This document shows positions 18,340-27,835 of a stretch of DNA of 64,000 bases, piece after piece. The notes beneath the pieces were generated by a model that was given only the letters and a program-made list of their open reading frames with translations, did no database searches and was not told the origin of the DNA. Position numbers and translations under genes: made by a program. This stretch comes from Anaerolineae bacterium (GTDB lineage Bacteria; Chloroflexota; Anaerolineae; Aggregatilineales; UBA2796): positions 434,001-498,000 of the forward strand of contig JAHBVJ010000001.1 in the NCBI GenBank assembly GCA_019637615.1, given 5' to 3'. Within the stretch, counting starts at the first letter, position 1. The number at the start of each line of letters is the position of its first letter.

Positions 18340-18816
18340 ATGACAACACCAACATCTAAAACTCATCACGCTGATTCCACGCAGCAGGAGCAGATCGAGG
18401 CGTTATATCGACAGTTAATCGCGGCATGGAACGTGCGGAATGCGGCTGAGTTCGCCGCGTGCTTTTCTGACGACGCCAACGTGATCGGCTTCGATGGCAG
18501 TCAGATGGACGGTCAGGCGACGATTGCAGCCGAACTCCAGCGCATCTTCACTAACCATCAGACGGCTGCTTACGTGGCTAAAGTACGTGAGGTACGTTTG
18601 CTGACGTCGGAAACAGCACTGCTGCGGGCGGTGGTGGGCATGGTACCAGCGGGGAAAACGACCTTGAATCCCGCCGTCAACTCGATCCAATCGATGGTGG
18701 CGATCAAGGCGGGCGACGGCTGGCGGATCGCGTTGTTCCAGAACACACCGGCGCAGTTCCACGGCAGACCCGATCTGGCGGAAGCGCTGACAGCGGAACT
18801 TAGTCAATTATTGTGA
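18340..18816 (+). CDS. SgcJ/EcaC-type NTF2-like protein
   Basis: The 158-residue alpha+beta-cone protein of the SnoaL/NTF2 superfamily has an N-terminal helix with ALYRQLIAAWNVRNAAEFAA, then FSDDANVIGFDGSQMDG and a strand ending DGWRIALFQNTP. The pattern fits the SgcJ/EcaC subgroup, whose members are mostly uncharacterised. A GAGGAAGG Shine-Dalgarno precedes the ATG. It is followed after 35 bases by a DUF1801 gene, so the pair may be cotranscribed. Confidence 0.85.
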   Translation: MTTPTSKTHHADSTQQEQIEALYRQLIAAWNVRNAAEFAACFSDDANVIGFDGSQMDGQATIAAELQRIFTNHQTAAYVAKVREVRLLTSETALLRAVVGMVPAGKTTLNPAVNSIQSMVAIKAGDGWRIALFQNTPAQFHGRPDLAEALTAELSQLL

Positions 18817-18851
18817 TTTGTGGACTATCTAGCACAAGAGGGAGTGGCACA

Positions 18852-19271
18852 ATGGCTGAGATGAAGACGAAAAAGACTGAACAGAGCGTAGAGGCGTTTC
18901 TGAACACCGTCTCCGACGAACAGAAACGCAAAGATAGTTTCGTCATCCTCGATATGATGCAGAAAGCTGCTGGCGAAGCCAAGATGTGGGGTGAGAGCAT
19001 CGTGGGATGTGGTAACATGCGGCTCAAATATGAATCGACGGGGAAAGAGGTGGATTGGTTTCCGATCGGTTTTTCACCGCGCAAGCAAGCCCTGACGCTG
19101 TATTTGCGCTTGGGTGGCGATCATTCGCCAGAATTGTTGACGAAACTCGGCAAATTCACGACGGGCAAAGGCTGTTTATACATCAAGAAACTGGCCGATG
19201 TCGATGTCGAAGTACTCAAGCAACTCATTGATAGCACACTGAAATATACGGAATCGACAAAAGCGGATTAA
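18852..19271 (+). CDS. DUF1801 domain protein
   Basis: The 139-residue protein resembles the YdhG/DUF1801 group: SVEAFLNTVSDEQKRKDS near the N-terminus, MWGESIVGCGNM, a WFPIGFSPRK strand, LYLRLGG, and C-terminal GCLYIKKLADVDVEVLKQL. Function unknown; the fold is small and probably cytoplasmic. The start at 18852 was chosen for the AGAGGGAG site just upstream; an in-frame ATG at 18813 overlaps the previous gene. Confidence 0.85.
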   Translation: MAEMKTKKTEQSVEAFLNTVSDEQKRKDSFVILDMMQKAAGEAKMWGESIVGCGNMRLKYESTGKEVDWFPIGFSPRKQALTLYLRLGGDHSPELLTKLGKFTTGKGCLYIKKLADVDVEVLKQLIDSTLKYTESTKAD

Positions 19272-19291
19272 CACACGCTGTCCGATGGTCG

Positions 19292-19328
19292 TGTGCGTGA
19301 TCGCAGGTTGTCTTGTCTCACGCACACA
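19292..19328. terminator. Bidirectional hairpin between DUF1801 and nrnA
   Basis: GTGTGCGTGA (19292-19301) pairs perfectly with TCACGCACAC (19319-19328) over a 17-base loop, between two convergent genes. Confidence 0.55.
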
Positions 19329-19340
19329 GGACATTAGCTG

Positions 19341-20318
19341 TCAGGTAATTGGGCTGGTACTGTTCGCCACCGCCACCAGCAGCGGGATCACACGGGCTTC
19401 GACCTCATCCAAGGTTCCTTCCAAGGTTGCACCAGCGGCTTGTTTATGTCCGCCGCCACCCAAACTGAAGGCCACCGTGCTTACGTCAAAGCTGGGTTTG
19501 GACCGGATGCTGAGTTCGATTTTGCCGCTTTCTTGCTCTTTCATCACGCACGAGACGTTCACATCATCCGCTTGGAGCAAGAAGCTCACCAAGCCGCCGT
19601 CGCCCGACTCATCACTGTAGTTGGCAGCTTTTTTCGCCGCCAGCGTCAAATGTACCCATGCCACGTGGTCTTTGATTTGCACGGTGGGCATCACCTGTCC
19701 CCACAGTCGCAACGCCGAGGTGGGCATCCGTGCGATGGTGTTCTGCACGATCATGGTCAGGTTCGCGCCCGCCGCCATCAACTGCTGTGCTAAGCCGAAC
19801 GTTTCCGCGTTGACAGCACTGATGCGAAAGCCTAGCGTATCAGTGACGAGGCCACACAACAGACATTGCGCCGCATCCACAGTAGGGTCGATGCCGAGCC
19901 AGCGCAGCAAGCGCAACACACATTCGGATGCCGAGACAAACGCGGGATCCATGATGTTGACATCCGCGAAGCCTGTGTTGGTGGCATGGTGATCGAGGTT
20001 GATCCACTTGAGGTTCAGCAAGCGGGCGGCTTCACCCACCTTGCCAATCCGCTTTTCGTCACCACAATCTACCACGATCACCAGATCGGCAGTTACACCG
20101 TCCAAGTTGCTGTGGACTTCCGAAGAACCGGGCAGAAAACGCAGATTCGAGGGTGTTCCGCCGTCAACCGCCATGATGACCTGTTTGCCAATGCTCATCA
20201 AGGCGTTGCCTAGCCCGACCATCGAGCCGATGGCGTCGCCGTCGGGCGAGATGTGCGTCAGGATGATCACGCGTTGAGCAGGGGTCAGCAGTTCTTTGGC
20301 TGGCACCCAATCATTCAT
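19341..20318 (-). CDS. nrnA: DHH-family phosphoesterase (NrnA-like nanoRNase / pAp phosphatase)
   Basis: 325-residue DHH/DHHA1 hydrolase that degrades short oligoribonucleotides and/or pAp. Metal-binding motifs: HISPDGDAIGS near residue 24, VVDCGDEKR, LDHHATN, CGLVTDT. The C-terminal DHHA1 domain has GGGGHKQAAGA. The ATG at 20318 overlaps the rbfA stop by 8 bases (AATGAATGA), supporting coupled translation; an ATG three codons upstream is also possible. It closes the nusA-rnpM-infB-rbfA-nrnA operon, an arrangement known in Firmicutes and others. Confidence 0.92.
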   Translation of the reverse strand: MNDWVPAKELLTPAQRVIILTHISPDGDAIGSMVGLGNALMSIGKQVIMAVDGGTPSNLRFLPGSSEVHSNLDGVTADLVIVVDCGDEKRIGKVGEAARLLNLKWINLDHHATNTGFADVNIMDPAFVSASECVLRLLRWLGIDPTVDAAQCLLCGLVTDTLGFRISAVNAETFGLAQQLMAAGANLTMIVQNTIARMPTSALRLWGQVMPTVQIKDHVAWVHLTLAAKKAANYSDESGDGGLVSFLLQADDVNVSCVMKEQESGKIELSIRSKPSFDVSTVAFSLGGGGHKQAAGATLEGTLDEVEARVIPLLVAVANSTSPIT

Positions 20319-20721
20319 TACCGTCATGCGACTCCGTGTCCGTCTTGGCGGATTCTGTTTCAGGGGCAGGGTTAGGCCGCAGGCTGGCACGCACTTGATT
20401 GAGCTTGGCTTCCATCGCTTCGCCCCGCGCCAACGACACATCCCAATGGAATACCAGATTAGGCACACGCCGCAGCCGCAACCGCTTGCCGAGTTCGCGC
20501 CGCAAAAAGCCCTGCGCACGCTTCAGACCCTTCATCACCTCGGCTTGCCGCCCTTCGTCACCGAGAGCGTTGACGTACACTTCCGCGTATTCCAATTCAC
20601 GATCCATCACCACATCGGTGATAGTGACGCCTTTCAGCGCCGGATCGGTCACTTCTAGCAGCAGCAAACCGCTGAGAAGTTCACGCACCCGATCCATCAT
20701 GCGTTCTTGCTTAATGGTCAT
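20311..20721 (-). CDS. rbfA: 30S ribosome-binding factor RbfA
   Basis: KH-fold cold-shock and 16S maturation factor. The 136-residue product shows the typical start RMMDRVRELLSGLLLLEV(T/S)DP, then VVMDRELEYAEVYVN and RRVPNLVFHWDVSLARG. A short charged tail (ESAKTDTESHDGNE) follows. It lies 80 bases after infB and overlaps nrnA. Confidence 0.94.
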   Translation of the reverse strand: MTIKQERMMDRVRELLSGLLLLEVTDPALKGVTITDVVMDRELEYAEVYVNALGDEGRQAEVMKGLKRAQGFLRRELGKRLRLRRVPNLVFHWDVSLARGEAMEAKLNQVRASLRPNPAPETESAKTDTESHDGNE

Positions 20722-20801
20722 AAGACACCTACTTCACTGCTACATCGCCCCCACCATCCGCGACGCAGACGATGAGGAGCGATCAGGGTGTCGGGCGATG
20801 G

Positions 20802-22592
20802 TTAGCGCACGCGCTCCGAGACAATGAATTCGATGACATCGCCGGGGATGAAGTCTTCGAACCCATCCACGTTGATGCCACATTCGAAGCCCGCACGGAC
20901 TTCGCGCACATCTTCAGTTTCACGCTTGAGCGAACTCACACTGGCATGGTCAATCATGATGTTGCGACCACGAATGACGCGCACCTTGGCATTGCGGCGG
21001 ATTTCGCCTTCACGCACGTAACAGCCCGCGATTTTACCGAGTTTCGAAATCTTGAACACCTTGCGTACTTCAGCTTTGCCGATGATCTTATCTTCGTAGA
21101 TAGGATCGAGCATACCCTTGAGCGCCTTCTCGATGTCTTCCAGCAATTGGTAGATGATCGTGTAGGTGCGGATTTCAACGCCGTTCGACTCGGCGGATTT
21201 ACGGGCGGGGTTATCTGCCTCTACCGCGAAGCCGACGATAATCGCGCCAGTCGAGATGGCAAGGTTGACATCATCCTCGGAGATGTTACCCGTTTCCGCC
21301 AACAAGACTTTGACGCCAATTTCCCCTTGACCAAGATCATTGACCGAGTTGATGATAGGTTCCAGTGACCCTTGCACGTCCACTTTCAAGATCAGGCGCA
21401 GCTCTTTGGCCTCACCCGCTTTGAACTGCTTGAACAGCTCTTCCATCGTGATTTGCGGACGGTTGCCGCGCTCGTGCGCAGTAGCGAAGGCTTGGTTACG
21501 GTCTTCCACCACAGCACGGGCTTCTTTTTCGCTCTTATAGGTGACGAACATATCGCCTACCTCTGGTAGCGAAGCCAAGCCCATAACCTGCACGGGTGTC
21601 GATGGTGGCGCATCCTTGACGGGTTTGCCCTTCTCATCGAACATGGCGCGGATTTTGCCTATCGCGCGACCAGCTACGACGGTATCGCCCAAGCGGAGCG
21701 TGCCGTTCTGGACGAGCAACGTCGCCAACACACCGCGCGATTTTTCCATGCGGGCTTCGATGATGGTGCCCGCCGCGCTCTTGCTCTTGGGATTCGCTAG
21801 AATTTGCTTGTCCTCAGAGGTTAGCACAATCGCTTCAAGCAAGTCATCAATGCCGATCTTTTCGCGCGCCGAGACGGGGACGATCATGGTGTCGCCTCCC
21901 CACTCGTCGGAGACGAGGCCGAGGTCGGAAAGTTCTTGCTTAACGCGGTCTGGGTTGGCGTTGCGCTTGTCAATCTTGTTCAGCGCGACGACGATCGGGA
22001 TGTGCGCTGCACGGGCATGTGCCAGCGCCTCTTTGGTTGTGGGCATCACGCCGTCGTCCGCCGCGACCACCAAGATCGCGATGTCCGCGCCCTGTGCTCC
22101 GCGTGCGCGCATCGCTGTGAAGGCCGCGTGACCGGGGGTATCAAGGAAGGTGATTTTCTGATTGTTGTGCATGACCTGATAGGCACCGATGTGCTGCGTG
22201 ATGCCGCCAGCTTCCCCTTCCGCCACATTGGCGTGCCGGATCGCATCGAGCAGCGAAGTCTTGCCGTGGTCAACGTGCCCCAAGATGGTCACCACCGGAG
22301 GACGTCGCACCAGATCCTTGGGGTTTTCGTCGGAATACAGCCGCCGCCACAGAGGTAAGTCCTCGTCGGTAACGGTTTCGACTTCTTCCTGTTGCGTTGC
22401 GCGTGCCTCAAAACCCAAGCTGTCGATGACAATCGCGGCGGTGTCGAAGTCAATCTGTTGATTGATGGAAGCCATGATGCCGTTGTTAATCAACTGCTTC
22501 ATGACTTCGATGGGGCTGACGGAAATCAAGCCTGCGAGTTCACGCACCGTCAGAAAATCGGGGACTTCAATGATTTGTCGTTCTTTCGCCAT
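20802..22592 (-). CDS. infB: Translation initiation factor IF-2 (short form)
   Basis: GTPase that places initiator tRNA on the ribosome. The product is 596 residues, which lacks the long variable N-terminal region of the E. coli protein. It begins almost directly with the IF2_N helix domain ([20 protein letters not shown]). The G domain has [22 protein letters not shown] and NKIDK. Domains II, III and IV follow with [19 protein letters not shown]. It sits in the conserved operon between rnpM and rbfA with a 208-base upstream gap, the widest in the operon. Confidence 0.96.
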   Translation of the reverse strand: MAKERQIIEVPDFLTVRELAGLISVSPIEVMKQLINNGIMASINQQIDFDTAAIVIDSLGFEARATQQEEVETVTDEDLPLWRRLYSDENPKDLVRRPPVVTILGHVDHGKTSLLDAIRHANVAEGEAGGITQHIGAYQVMHNNQKITFLDTPGHAAFTAMRARGAQGADIAILVVAADDGVMPTTKEALAHARAAHIPIVVALNKIDKRNANPDRVKQELSDLGLVSDEWGGDTMIVPVSAREKIGIDDLLEAIVLTSEDKQILANPKSKSAAGTIIEARMEKSRGVLATLLVQNGTLRLGDTVVAGRAIGKIRAMFDEKGKPVKDAPPSTPVQVMGLASLPEVGDMFVTYKSEKEARAVVEDRNQAFATAHERGNRPQITMEELFKQFKAGEAKELRLILKVDVQGSLEPIINSVNDLGQGEIGVKVLLAETGNISEDDVNLAISTGAIIVGFAVEADNPARKSAESNGVEIRTYTIIYQLLEDIEKALKGMLDPIYEDKIIGKAEVRKVFKISKLGKIAGCYVREGEIRRNAKVRVIRGRNIMIDHASVSSLKRETEDVREVRAGFECGINVDGFEDFIPGDVIEFIVSERVR

Positions 22593-22800
22593 ACATTCCC
22601 TCCATGTGCAAAACCGCAGTGGTAGGAACGGTGGCGTTATCTATCAGAGGCCGAGGGGAACTCCCTCACCGTGTCGCCATACCATGCGATTCGCGTGTTG
22701 ATGATTCATTGCTCTATAGACGCTCAAAAAGGCGTGAACAGATGTCAGATCTATGTTCATTGGACGCTTCCAAGAGTGGAAACTATACCTTTAAACATGG

Positions 22801-23100
22801 CTAATTGCTCATCTGGCTCATCGTCGTCATCACCTCTCGTAAGCGCTGTTTGTCCTCGTCGGTCAACTCGGTACGCAGCGCTTTGGCTAACACATCCGTT
22901 TCTACGGCGCGCTTCCAGCAACTTGGTTTGTCGCAGAGATACGCGCCACGTCCATTCAATTTACCCGTCGGGTCGATCTGTACGCCGGTGTCGGCGGTGC
23001 GCACGACTCGCGTCAGTTGGCGCTTGGCGTTGCTCTCTCGACACACAACGCACATCCGCTGAGGGATGTGCTTACGCCGTGGGGCGGGCTGCTTGGTCAT
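22801..23100 (-). CDS. rnpM: RNase P modulator RnpM (YlxR, DUF448)
   Basis: The 99-residue YlxR-family protein has the signature PQRMCVVCRE(S), KRQLTRVVRT, and GRGAYLCDKPSC. YlxR was recently shown in Bacillus to bind and modulate RNase P. Located between nusA and infB as in most Gram-positives. The tail is rich in Met, Glu and Arg. Confidence 0.93.
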   Translation of the reverse strand: MTKQPAPRRKHIPQRMCVVCRESNAKRQLTRVVRTADTGVQIDPTGKLNGRGAYLCDKPSCWKRAVETDVLAKALRTELTDEDKQRLREVMTTMSQMSN

Positions 23101-23174
23101 GCTGTTCTCGCATAGCCTAACAAGTGGTGGGTGGACATCACGACCACCCCTAAACGATAGTTGAACATGACAGG

Positions 23175-25115
23175 TTAGTCAACATCCCATTCGCCACCGC
23201 GATTGCCCTTGCGTTTGCGACGGGAGACCACCTCGCCGCGCTGCTCATCGAAGACCAGCTCGCGACCCTTCTTGTTCTTCTTCTTCTTGCCCTTGTTGAG
23301 CGGTTGACCCCAGTCTTCGCCATCATCATCGGCATCGACGCCGCTGGCATCACCCGCATCGAACTTGACGGGTTTGACAGGCGCGGGTACGGGTTCACGA
23401 CGGATGATCTTGGTCGGCTCATCCGCCACGACCCGTTCCTTCGGTGTGGTAGGCGGTTCGATGTCTACGAAGGCGGGTGGTGCTTCTTCCTCGTCATCGG
23501 TCGTGGCAGCCACCGCTACCGCTTCAGCCACCGGTTGCTCATCGCTTGGAGTCACGATTTCGCCAGCCACCTCCGTAGCGGCTTCCGCAGCCATCATCTC
23601 TTCTTGCTTAGCGAGTACCAGCGAGTCAATCGCTTCTTGGATGGCTTCCATCGCATCAGAACCTGCGTTGCCCGCTTTAAGGGCAGTGCGCAAATGTTCC
23701 TCATCGACAAGCAAGCGCACCATCAACTCACCCACATTGGGCAGGAATTTGATGGCGTCTTCGATGTCGCGCGCCAATTCCAACTCCGAAATTTGCATGT
23801 TGAAGGCGAATTGTGGCACGGTAGGACGTGCTCGTTCGAGCGCCTTGCGTCGCTTGGAGCGCAGCCCTTCGCGGTATTCCAAAAGGCGCTGTTCCGCCAA
23901 CTGTACGAAGCGCGCCAGAGACTGATATTCTTCCGGCATCACGGCACGATCCGCACGCTTCTTTTCGAGGATGCGTGCGGCCTCTGTCACCAGATCGGGA
24001 TGCTCAGTCGCCATTTTGTTCAGCGGTTCGACATCCAGCTTGCTTTGGGCATCGAACGCAGCTTCAGTCACGCTCTTGATGTCGATGCGCCAACCCGTTA
24101 ATTTGGCGGCAAGGCGGGCATTCTGACCCTCGCGCCCGATCGCCAGCGAGAGCTGATCGTCCGGAACGATGACCGTCGCGGTGTTGCCCTGATCGAGGTC
24201 TTCTTCCAGATACACGCCGCTAACACGGGCGGGACTGAGTGCCTTGGCAATGAAAATCGAGGGATCGGTATTCCACTCGATCACGTCGATCTTCTCGTCT
24301 TTGAGTTCCTTGACGATGCTCTGAATACGCGTGCCCTTGATGCCTACGCACGCGCCGACCGGATCAACGCCGGGTTGCAATGCGGCGACGGCAACCTTAG
24401 ACCGATTGCCAGCTTCACGCGCGATGTTTTTGATCTCGACCTGCCCGTTATAAATCTCTGGGACTTCATATTCGAGCAAACGGCGCAGCATGTTTTTGTG
24501 AGCACGGGAAACCACGATCTGCGGCCCGCGATTAGTTTCTTTGACTTCCAATACGAAGGTGCGAATCCGGTCGTGCGCATGGTAGCGCTCACCCTTGATC
24601 TGCTGGTTAGACGGCATGATCGCTTCGGCACGCCCCAAGCTGACCGTGATGTGCATGTTGTTGATGCTTTGCACCTGACCGCTGACCAGATCGCCTTCGC
24701 GATCTTTGTACTCGTCATACAACGATTTACGCTCGGCTTCGCGGATTTTCTGTAAAATCACCTGCTTGGCAGTTTGTGCGGCGATGCGCCCGAACGACCG
24801 CGTATTGGTTTCTTCGGGAGCCATAACGATATCGCCCAAAGCCGCATTAGGGTCGATTTGCTTGGCCTCGTAGATGTCGATCTCCGTGCGCGGGTTGCGC
24901 ACCTCATCATTCACCACTTCTTTTTCCACGAGGATGCGGTATTTGCTCGTCAGCGGATCGACCTCAGCCTCAATCTTTTGAGCCGCACTGATGCCGCTAT
25001 CCCGACGGTAGGCCGAGACCAACGCTTGCTTGAGCGCCTCGATGACGACCTCTTTCGGGAGGTGATGCGTTTCTGTGATCTCATTAAAGGCTAAGAACAA
25101 ATCACTCTTTGCCAT
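23175..25115 (-). CDS. nusA: Transcription termination/antitermination factor NusA
   Basis: RNA-polymerase-binding elongation factor. The 646-residue product has an N-terminal domain (MAKSDLFLAFNEITETHHLP), an S1 domain (EGDLVSGQVQSINNMHITVS), KH1 (DPVGACVGIKGTRIQSIV) and KH2 (DDQLSLAIGREGQNARLAAK). A roughly 300-residue C-terminal extension follows: a helical part, then an acidic/Pro stretch and a basic end (GKKKKNKKGRELV). The extension makes it longer than most NusA. I chose the ATG at 25115; an upstream in-frame ATG would place the leader hairpin inside the gene. First gene of the operon; rimP is absent from its usual upstream position. Confidence 0.95.
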   Translation of the reverse strand: MAKSDLFLAFNEITETHHLPKEVVIEALKQALVSAYRRDSGISAAQKIEAEVDPLTSKYRILVEKEVVNDEVRNPRTEIDIYEAKQIDPNAALGDIVMAPEETNTRSFGRIAAQTAKQVILQKIREAERKSLYDEYKDREGDLVSGQVQSINNMHITVSLGRAEAIMPSNQQIKGERYHAHDRIRTFVLEVKETNRGPQIVVSRAHKNMLRRLLEYEVPEIYNGQVEIKNIAREAGNRSKVAVAALQPGVDPVGACVGIKGTRIQSIVKELKDEKIDVIEWNTDPSIFIAKALSPARVSGVYLEEDLDQGNTATVIVPDDQLSLAIGREGQNARLAAKLTGWRIDIKSVTEAAFDAQSKLDVEPLNKMATEHPDLVTEAARILEKKRADRAVMPEEYQSLARFVQLAEQRLLEYREGLRSKRRKALERARPTVPQFAFNMQISELELARDIEDAIKFLPNVGELMVRLLVDEEHLRTALKAGNAGSDAMEAIQEAIDSLVLAKQEEMMAAEAATEVAGEIVTPSDEQPVAEAVAVAATTDDEEEAPPAFVDIEPPTTPKERVVADEPTKIIRREPVPAPVKPVKFDAGDASGVDADDDGEDWGQPLNKGKKKKNKKGRELVFDEQRGEVVSRRKRKGNRGGEWDVD

Positions 25116-25151
25116 GCCGGACTCCGATGCGTAAACTACCTCAGATAACAA

Positions 25152-25175
25152 GAAAAGTGGGGAGACCCACTTTTC
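25152..25175 (-). promoter_or_regulatory. Leader hairpin upstream of nusA
   Basis: A perfect 9-bp stem (GAAAAGTGG/CCACTTTTC) with a 6-base loop lies 37 bases before the nusA start. It could be an attenuation or autoregulatory structure, or an RNA-stability element. Function inferred only from position. Confidence 0.35.
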
Positions 25176-25419
25176 ACACAACGTAACTACGACTGCTCAT
25201 AAGCATATCATGAGTCAGGGGGCTTGGCAAGACAGAGTCAATGGAGTGCGCGAGTTGAGATAGCTGGCTGCCTCAGCGCAAAGGCTTGACCATCTCGATC
25301 CGCGTGCCACTGGCTGTATTGCACGGGCTGTCAATCCCCTGCGCACGCTCCTCAGCAGAATTATCGTAACTTGAAATTTTGGCATGTAACACTTTCACCT
25401 CTCGCTTGTCTTAGGGTAA

Positions 25420-25445
25420 TGAACGCGGCGTTCAAACTCTACGTA
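25420..25445 (+). promoter_or_regulatory. Palindrome and candidate ECF-type promoter for the sigma gene
   Basis: TGAACGC-G-GCGTTCA (25420-25434) is a perfect 15-base palindrome. Its GAAC could serve as an ECF-type -35, with CGTA (25442-25445) 17 bases downstream as -10. This would suit autoregulation by the adjacent sigma factor. Inference from the general GAAC/CGT-type ECF pattern. Confidence 0.35.
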
Positions 25446-25512
25446 TGGGAGGGAGGATAGCACCATCGGTACGGTAAGCTTTATCCGACGGCTGATAGTA
25501 CGGCGAGATGAA

Positions 25513-26082
25513 ATGCTCTCTACGGATGAACTGGCTCACGAGACGGCGGAACAGGCACAGTTGATCGCAGCACAAAGCGATCTACAGCACTTCGCCCCGC
25601 TTTATGAACGTTACTTCCCCCGTATCTACGCTTACTGCTTAAGGCGGGTGGAACACGCTCAAGAAGCGGAAGACCTCGCCAGCCAGATCTTCACGCAGGC
25701 AATGAGCAAGCTCGATCAATATCGCGGCGGGATGGTAGCGGCATGGTTGTTCCGCATCGCGCACAACACGGTGATCAACCACAGCCGCCGTCCGCAAGCG
25801 GTTTCACTGGACGATATGCCAGAAATCCCTATCGATTGGGATGATCCTGCCGATGCGCTGATCAAGACCGAGTCGCATGAACGGCTCCGTCAGTTAGTGG
25901 CGCGTCTACCCGCCGAGCAGCAGGACTTATTGCTGCTCAAAGTAGTAGGTGGGTTGACGGCGGAGCAGATCGGTGCGGTCGTCGGAAAAAGCGCAGGGGC
26001 GACCCGTGTTGCCCTACACCGTATCATTCGACAATTGCGGCAGATGTACGAGGAGCCAGAAGGAGGGATGCGCTATGCCTGA
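25513..26082 (+). CDS. ECF-type RNA polymerase sigma factor
   Basis: 189-residue sigma70-family group 4 factor. Region 2 is FAPLYERYFPRIYAYCLRRV through AEDLASQIFTQAMSKL and WLFRIAHNTVINHSRR. Region 4 includes LRQLVARLPAEQQDLLLLKV and LTAEQIGAVVGKSAGATRVA, a helix-turn-helix. There is no region 3, as expected for ECF. The stop overlaps the start of the next gene by 8 bases, the usual arrangement for a sigma/anti-sigma pair. The Shine-Dalgarno is weak. Confidence 0.93.
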   Translation: MLSTDELAHETAEQAQLIAAQSDLQHFAPLYERYFPRIYAYCLRRVEHAQEAEDLASQIFTQAMSKLDQYRGGMVAAWLFRIAHNTVINHSRRPQAVSLDDMPEIPIDWDDPADALIKTESHERLRQLVARLPAEQQDLLLLKVVGGLTAEQIGAVVGKSAGATRVALHRIIRQLRQMYEEPEGGMRYA

Positions 26083-27820
26083 GAAGCAGTTCTCGGTGGA
26101 TGATGCCAGAGCAGTGGATGAGTTTATCGACGCCCTCATACGCGATCCCAAGACGGCGAATCCAGCCAGTTTATCGCCTGAACTCGCGGACTTCATCCGT
26201 ACTCTGCTGCATGCTGAACATGTAACTATCGCACATGATGTACAAGCACGGGTGTGGCGGAAAGCCTATATCGCCGCGCAAGTACAACGTTTGCAACAAC
26301 CAACTGTAACATCTCCAGCGAGAGGAACTCTGATGACGACCAATCCTATGACACTCACCCGCCGCAGCGTGAGTTTGACCAATAATCTGACCTTGTTAGC
26401 AGCGGCTTCTGCCATCGTCATTTTCGCAGCCGGTATGGTGGCTTTGTCTTCGATGAAACCACCACCGACTCCAACAGCGTTTGGCAGCAGCAACCAAGCC
26501 GCCACGCCAAGTCTGATCCCGACGGAAGCATTGACGGCGACGCCCACGAGTTCGGGCGTCATCGCGCAGCCGATTGAACTGACGGCGACCGCCATCATTA
26601 GCGAAGCCACGACGACTGCCGCTGCGCAGCAAACAGCCAATGCGGAAATCGGTCAGACGGATTCGACACTGGTGCCATCGGCAACGTTCACGCCAATGCC
26701 ATTCGAACCTACCATCGTACCGCTTCAACCAGCCACGACGCCGACCGTCATACCTCCTAGTGCCTCCGTCGCGCCGTACATCCCGCCAGAAGCGTTTGAC
26801 AGCGCCGAACGCGTCGCCGTCAACAGCACGATCACGGGTCAGTTAACGCCAGCGCAGCCGTATCTCGCCTACGAGGTCGAAATTCAGGAAGATGGCATGA
26901 TCGACGTCATTGGTCTGACTGCCGATTTTCCGATCAACCTGAGCTATCAGTATGTCGAAAACGCAGGTGGGGGCGGTGGTGGTGGGGGCGGCGGGAGCGA
27001 TTCGCTCATCCCGCGAGCCGAATTGGTCGCCTTCGTGAAAAAAGGCAGTCTGGTACGGATCGTGGTCTCCAGCCTATCGGGACAGAACGGGTCATTCAAG
27101 TTGAGTTTCTACTTTGATCAAGGCAAAGTGCTAGATACACTGCACGAGTCGGTATCGAGCAGCTTTGACGCCACGTCAACGCAATTCCGCTACTATCTGT
27201 TCACAGGTAATCCCGGTGCGCAGATCGATGTGACGGCATCCGCATTGGATGGGCTTGATCTAAGTTTGGTGTTGATGGAAGTGTCGAGTACAGGGGGCGG
27301 TGCAGCGTTCAGCATTGGGAAAACCATCACGGGTTGCACGACGCCAACGATGTCTATCTTCTGCATGGATGACAACAGCGGCAAAGGTAGCGATCCGGAA
27401 CTGACCAATGTCGTGATCCGTTCCAATACATTGTACGCTATCTTGGTGCGTCCGGTAACGCCGGGAACAGGTCTTTTCACCCTGACTATGGCTGAACATG
27501 CGCCGCTTGCCATCGATCAGACTGCGATGACGATCAACCTGAATTCCCAGCTCCGCCGGAACGCGGTAGTGTTCACAGGCAAAGCAGGTCAAGCCTACAC
27601 TTTGAAAGCGACGGTCAACAGCGGCATTCAAGGGATGCAAATCACCGTACTGCAAAATGGTTATGTGCTGTTAACCGGACAGGTCGGTGATACCGCTTTC
27701 GAGCAGCAAGTGACAGCGATAGCCGATGGCCCGGTTGTCGTGATAGCAGAGTACGCCGTAGGAGAACAAGATGATGTTGCGCCTGCCTCCATCGAGTTCA
27801 GTCTGAGTTCGCCACAGTAA
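26075..27820 (+). CDS. Membrane protein coupled to the ECF sigma gene, probable anti-sigma or sensor partner
   Basis: The 581-residue protein has a cytoplasmic N-terminus of about 105 residues, helical with DARAVDEFIDALIRDP. A membrane helix (about 108-130, LLAAASAIVIFAAGMVAL) follows, then a roughly 120-residue Thr/Pro/Ala linker. A large extracytoplasmic beta-rich region holds two PPC-like segments (TGQLTPAQPYLAYEVEIQED and SLSGQNGSFKLSFYFD; LRRNAVVFTGKAGQAYTLKA). A run of nine Gly occurs near residue 300. There is no zinc-binding HXXXCXXC anti-sigma motif, so the anti-sigma role rests on the 8-base overlap and topology. The ATG at 26075 was chosen for that overlap. Confidence 0.85.
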   Translation: MPEKQFSVDDARAVDEFIDALIRDPKTANPASLSPELADFIRTLLHAEHVTIAHDVQARVWRKAYIAAQVQRLQQPTVTSPARGTLMTTNPMTLTRRSVSLTNNLTLLAAASAIVIFAAGMVALSSMKPPPTPTAFGSSNQAATPSLIPTEALTATPTSSGVIAQPIELTATAIISEATTTAAAQQTANAEIGQTDSTLVPSATFTPMPFEPTIVPLQPATTPTVIPPSASVAPYIPPEAFDSAERVAVNSTITGQLTPAQPYLAYEVEIQEDGMIDVIGLTADFPINLSYQYVENAGGGGGGGGGGSDSLIPRAELVAFVKKGSLVRIVVSSLSGQNGSFKLSFYFDQGKVLDTLHESVSSSFDATSTQFRYYLFTGNPGAQIDVTASALDGLDLSLVLMEVSSTGGGAAFSIGKTITGCTTPTMSIFCMDDNSGKGSDPELTNVVIRSNTLYAILVRPVTPGTGLFTLTMAEHAPLAIDQTAMTINLNSQLRRNAVVFTGKAGQAYTLKATVNSGIQGMQITVLQNGYVLLTGQVGDTAFEQQVTAIADGPVVVIAEYAVGEQDDVAPASIEFSLSSPQ

Positions 27821-27835
27821 GGTGAAATACGGCGG

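Larger units (their letters stand above)
25116..25512. other. Divergent intergenic region nusA / ECF sigma
   Basis: 397 bases without a convincing gene. It holds the nusA leader hairpin, two short overlapping minus-strand reading frames (see rejected items) and the palindrome and ECF-like promoter before the sigma gene. Confidence 0.6.

Noticed and set aside
25215..25398. Two overlapping short minus-strand reading frames (41 and 56 codons) upstream of nusA, near an AGGTGA site
   Set aside because: They use different frames of the same bases, neither resembles RimP or another known protein, and no promoter fits. Not enough to call a gene.
25420..25434. LexA (SOS) box
   Set aside because: The GAAC...GTTC half-sites are five bases apart, not four as in the Gram-positive SOS box, and the neighbouring gene is an ECF sigma factor.
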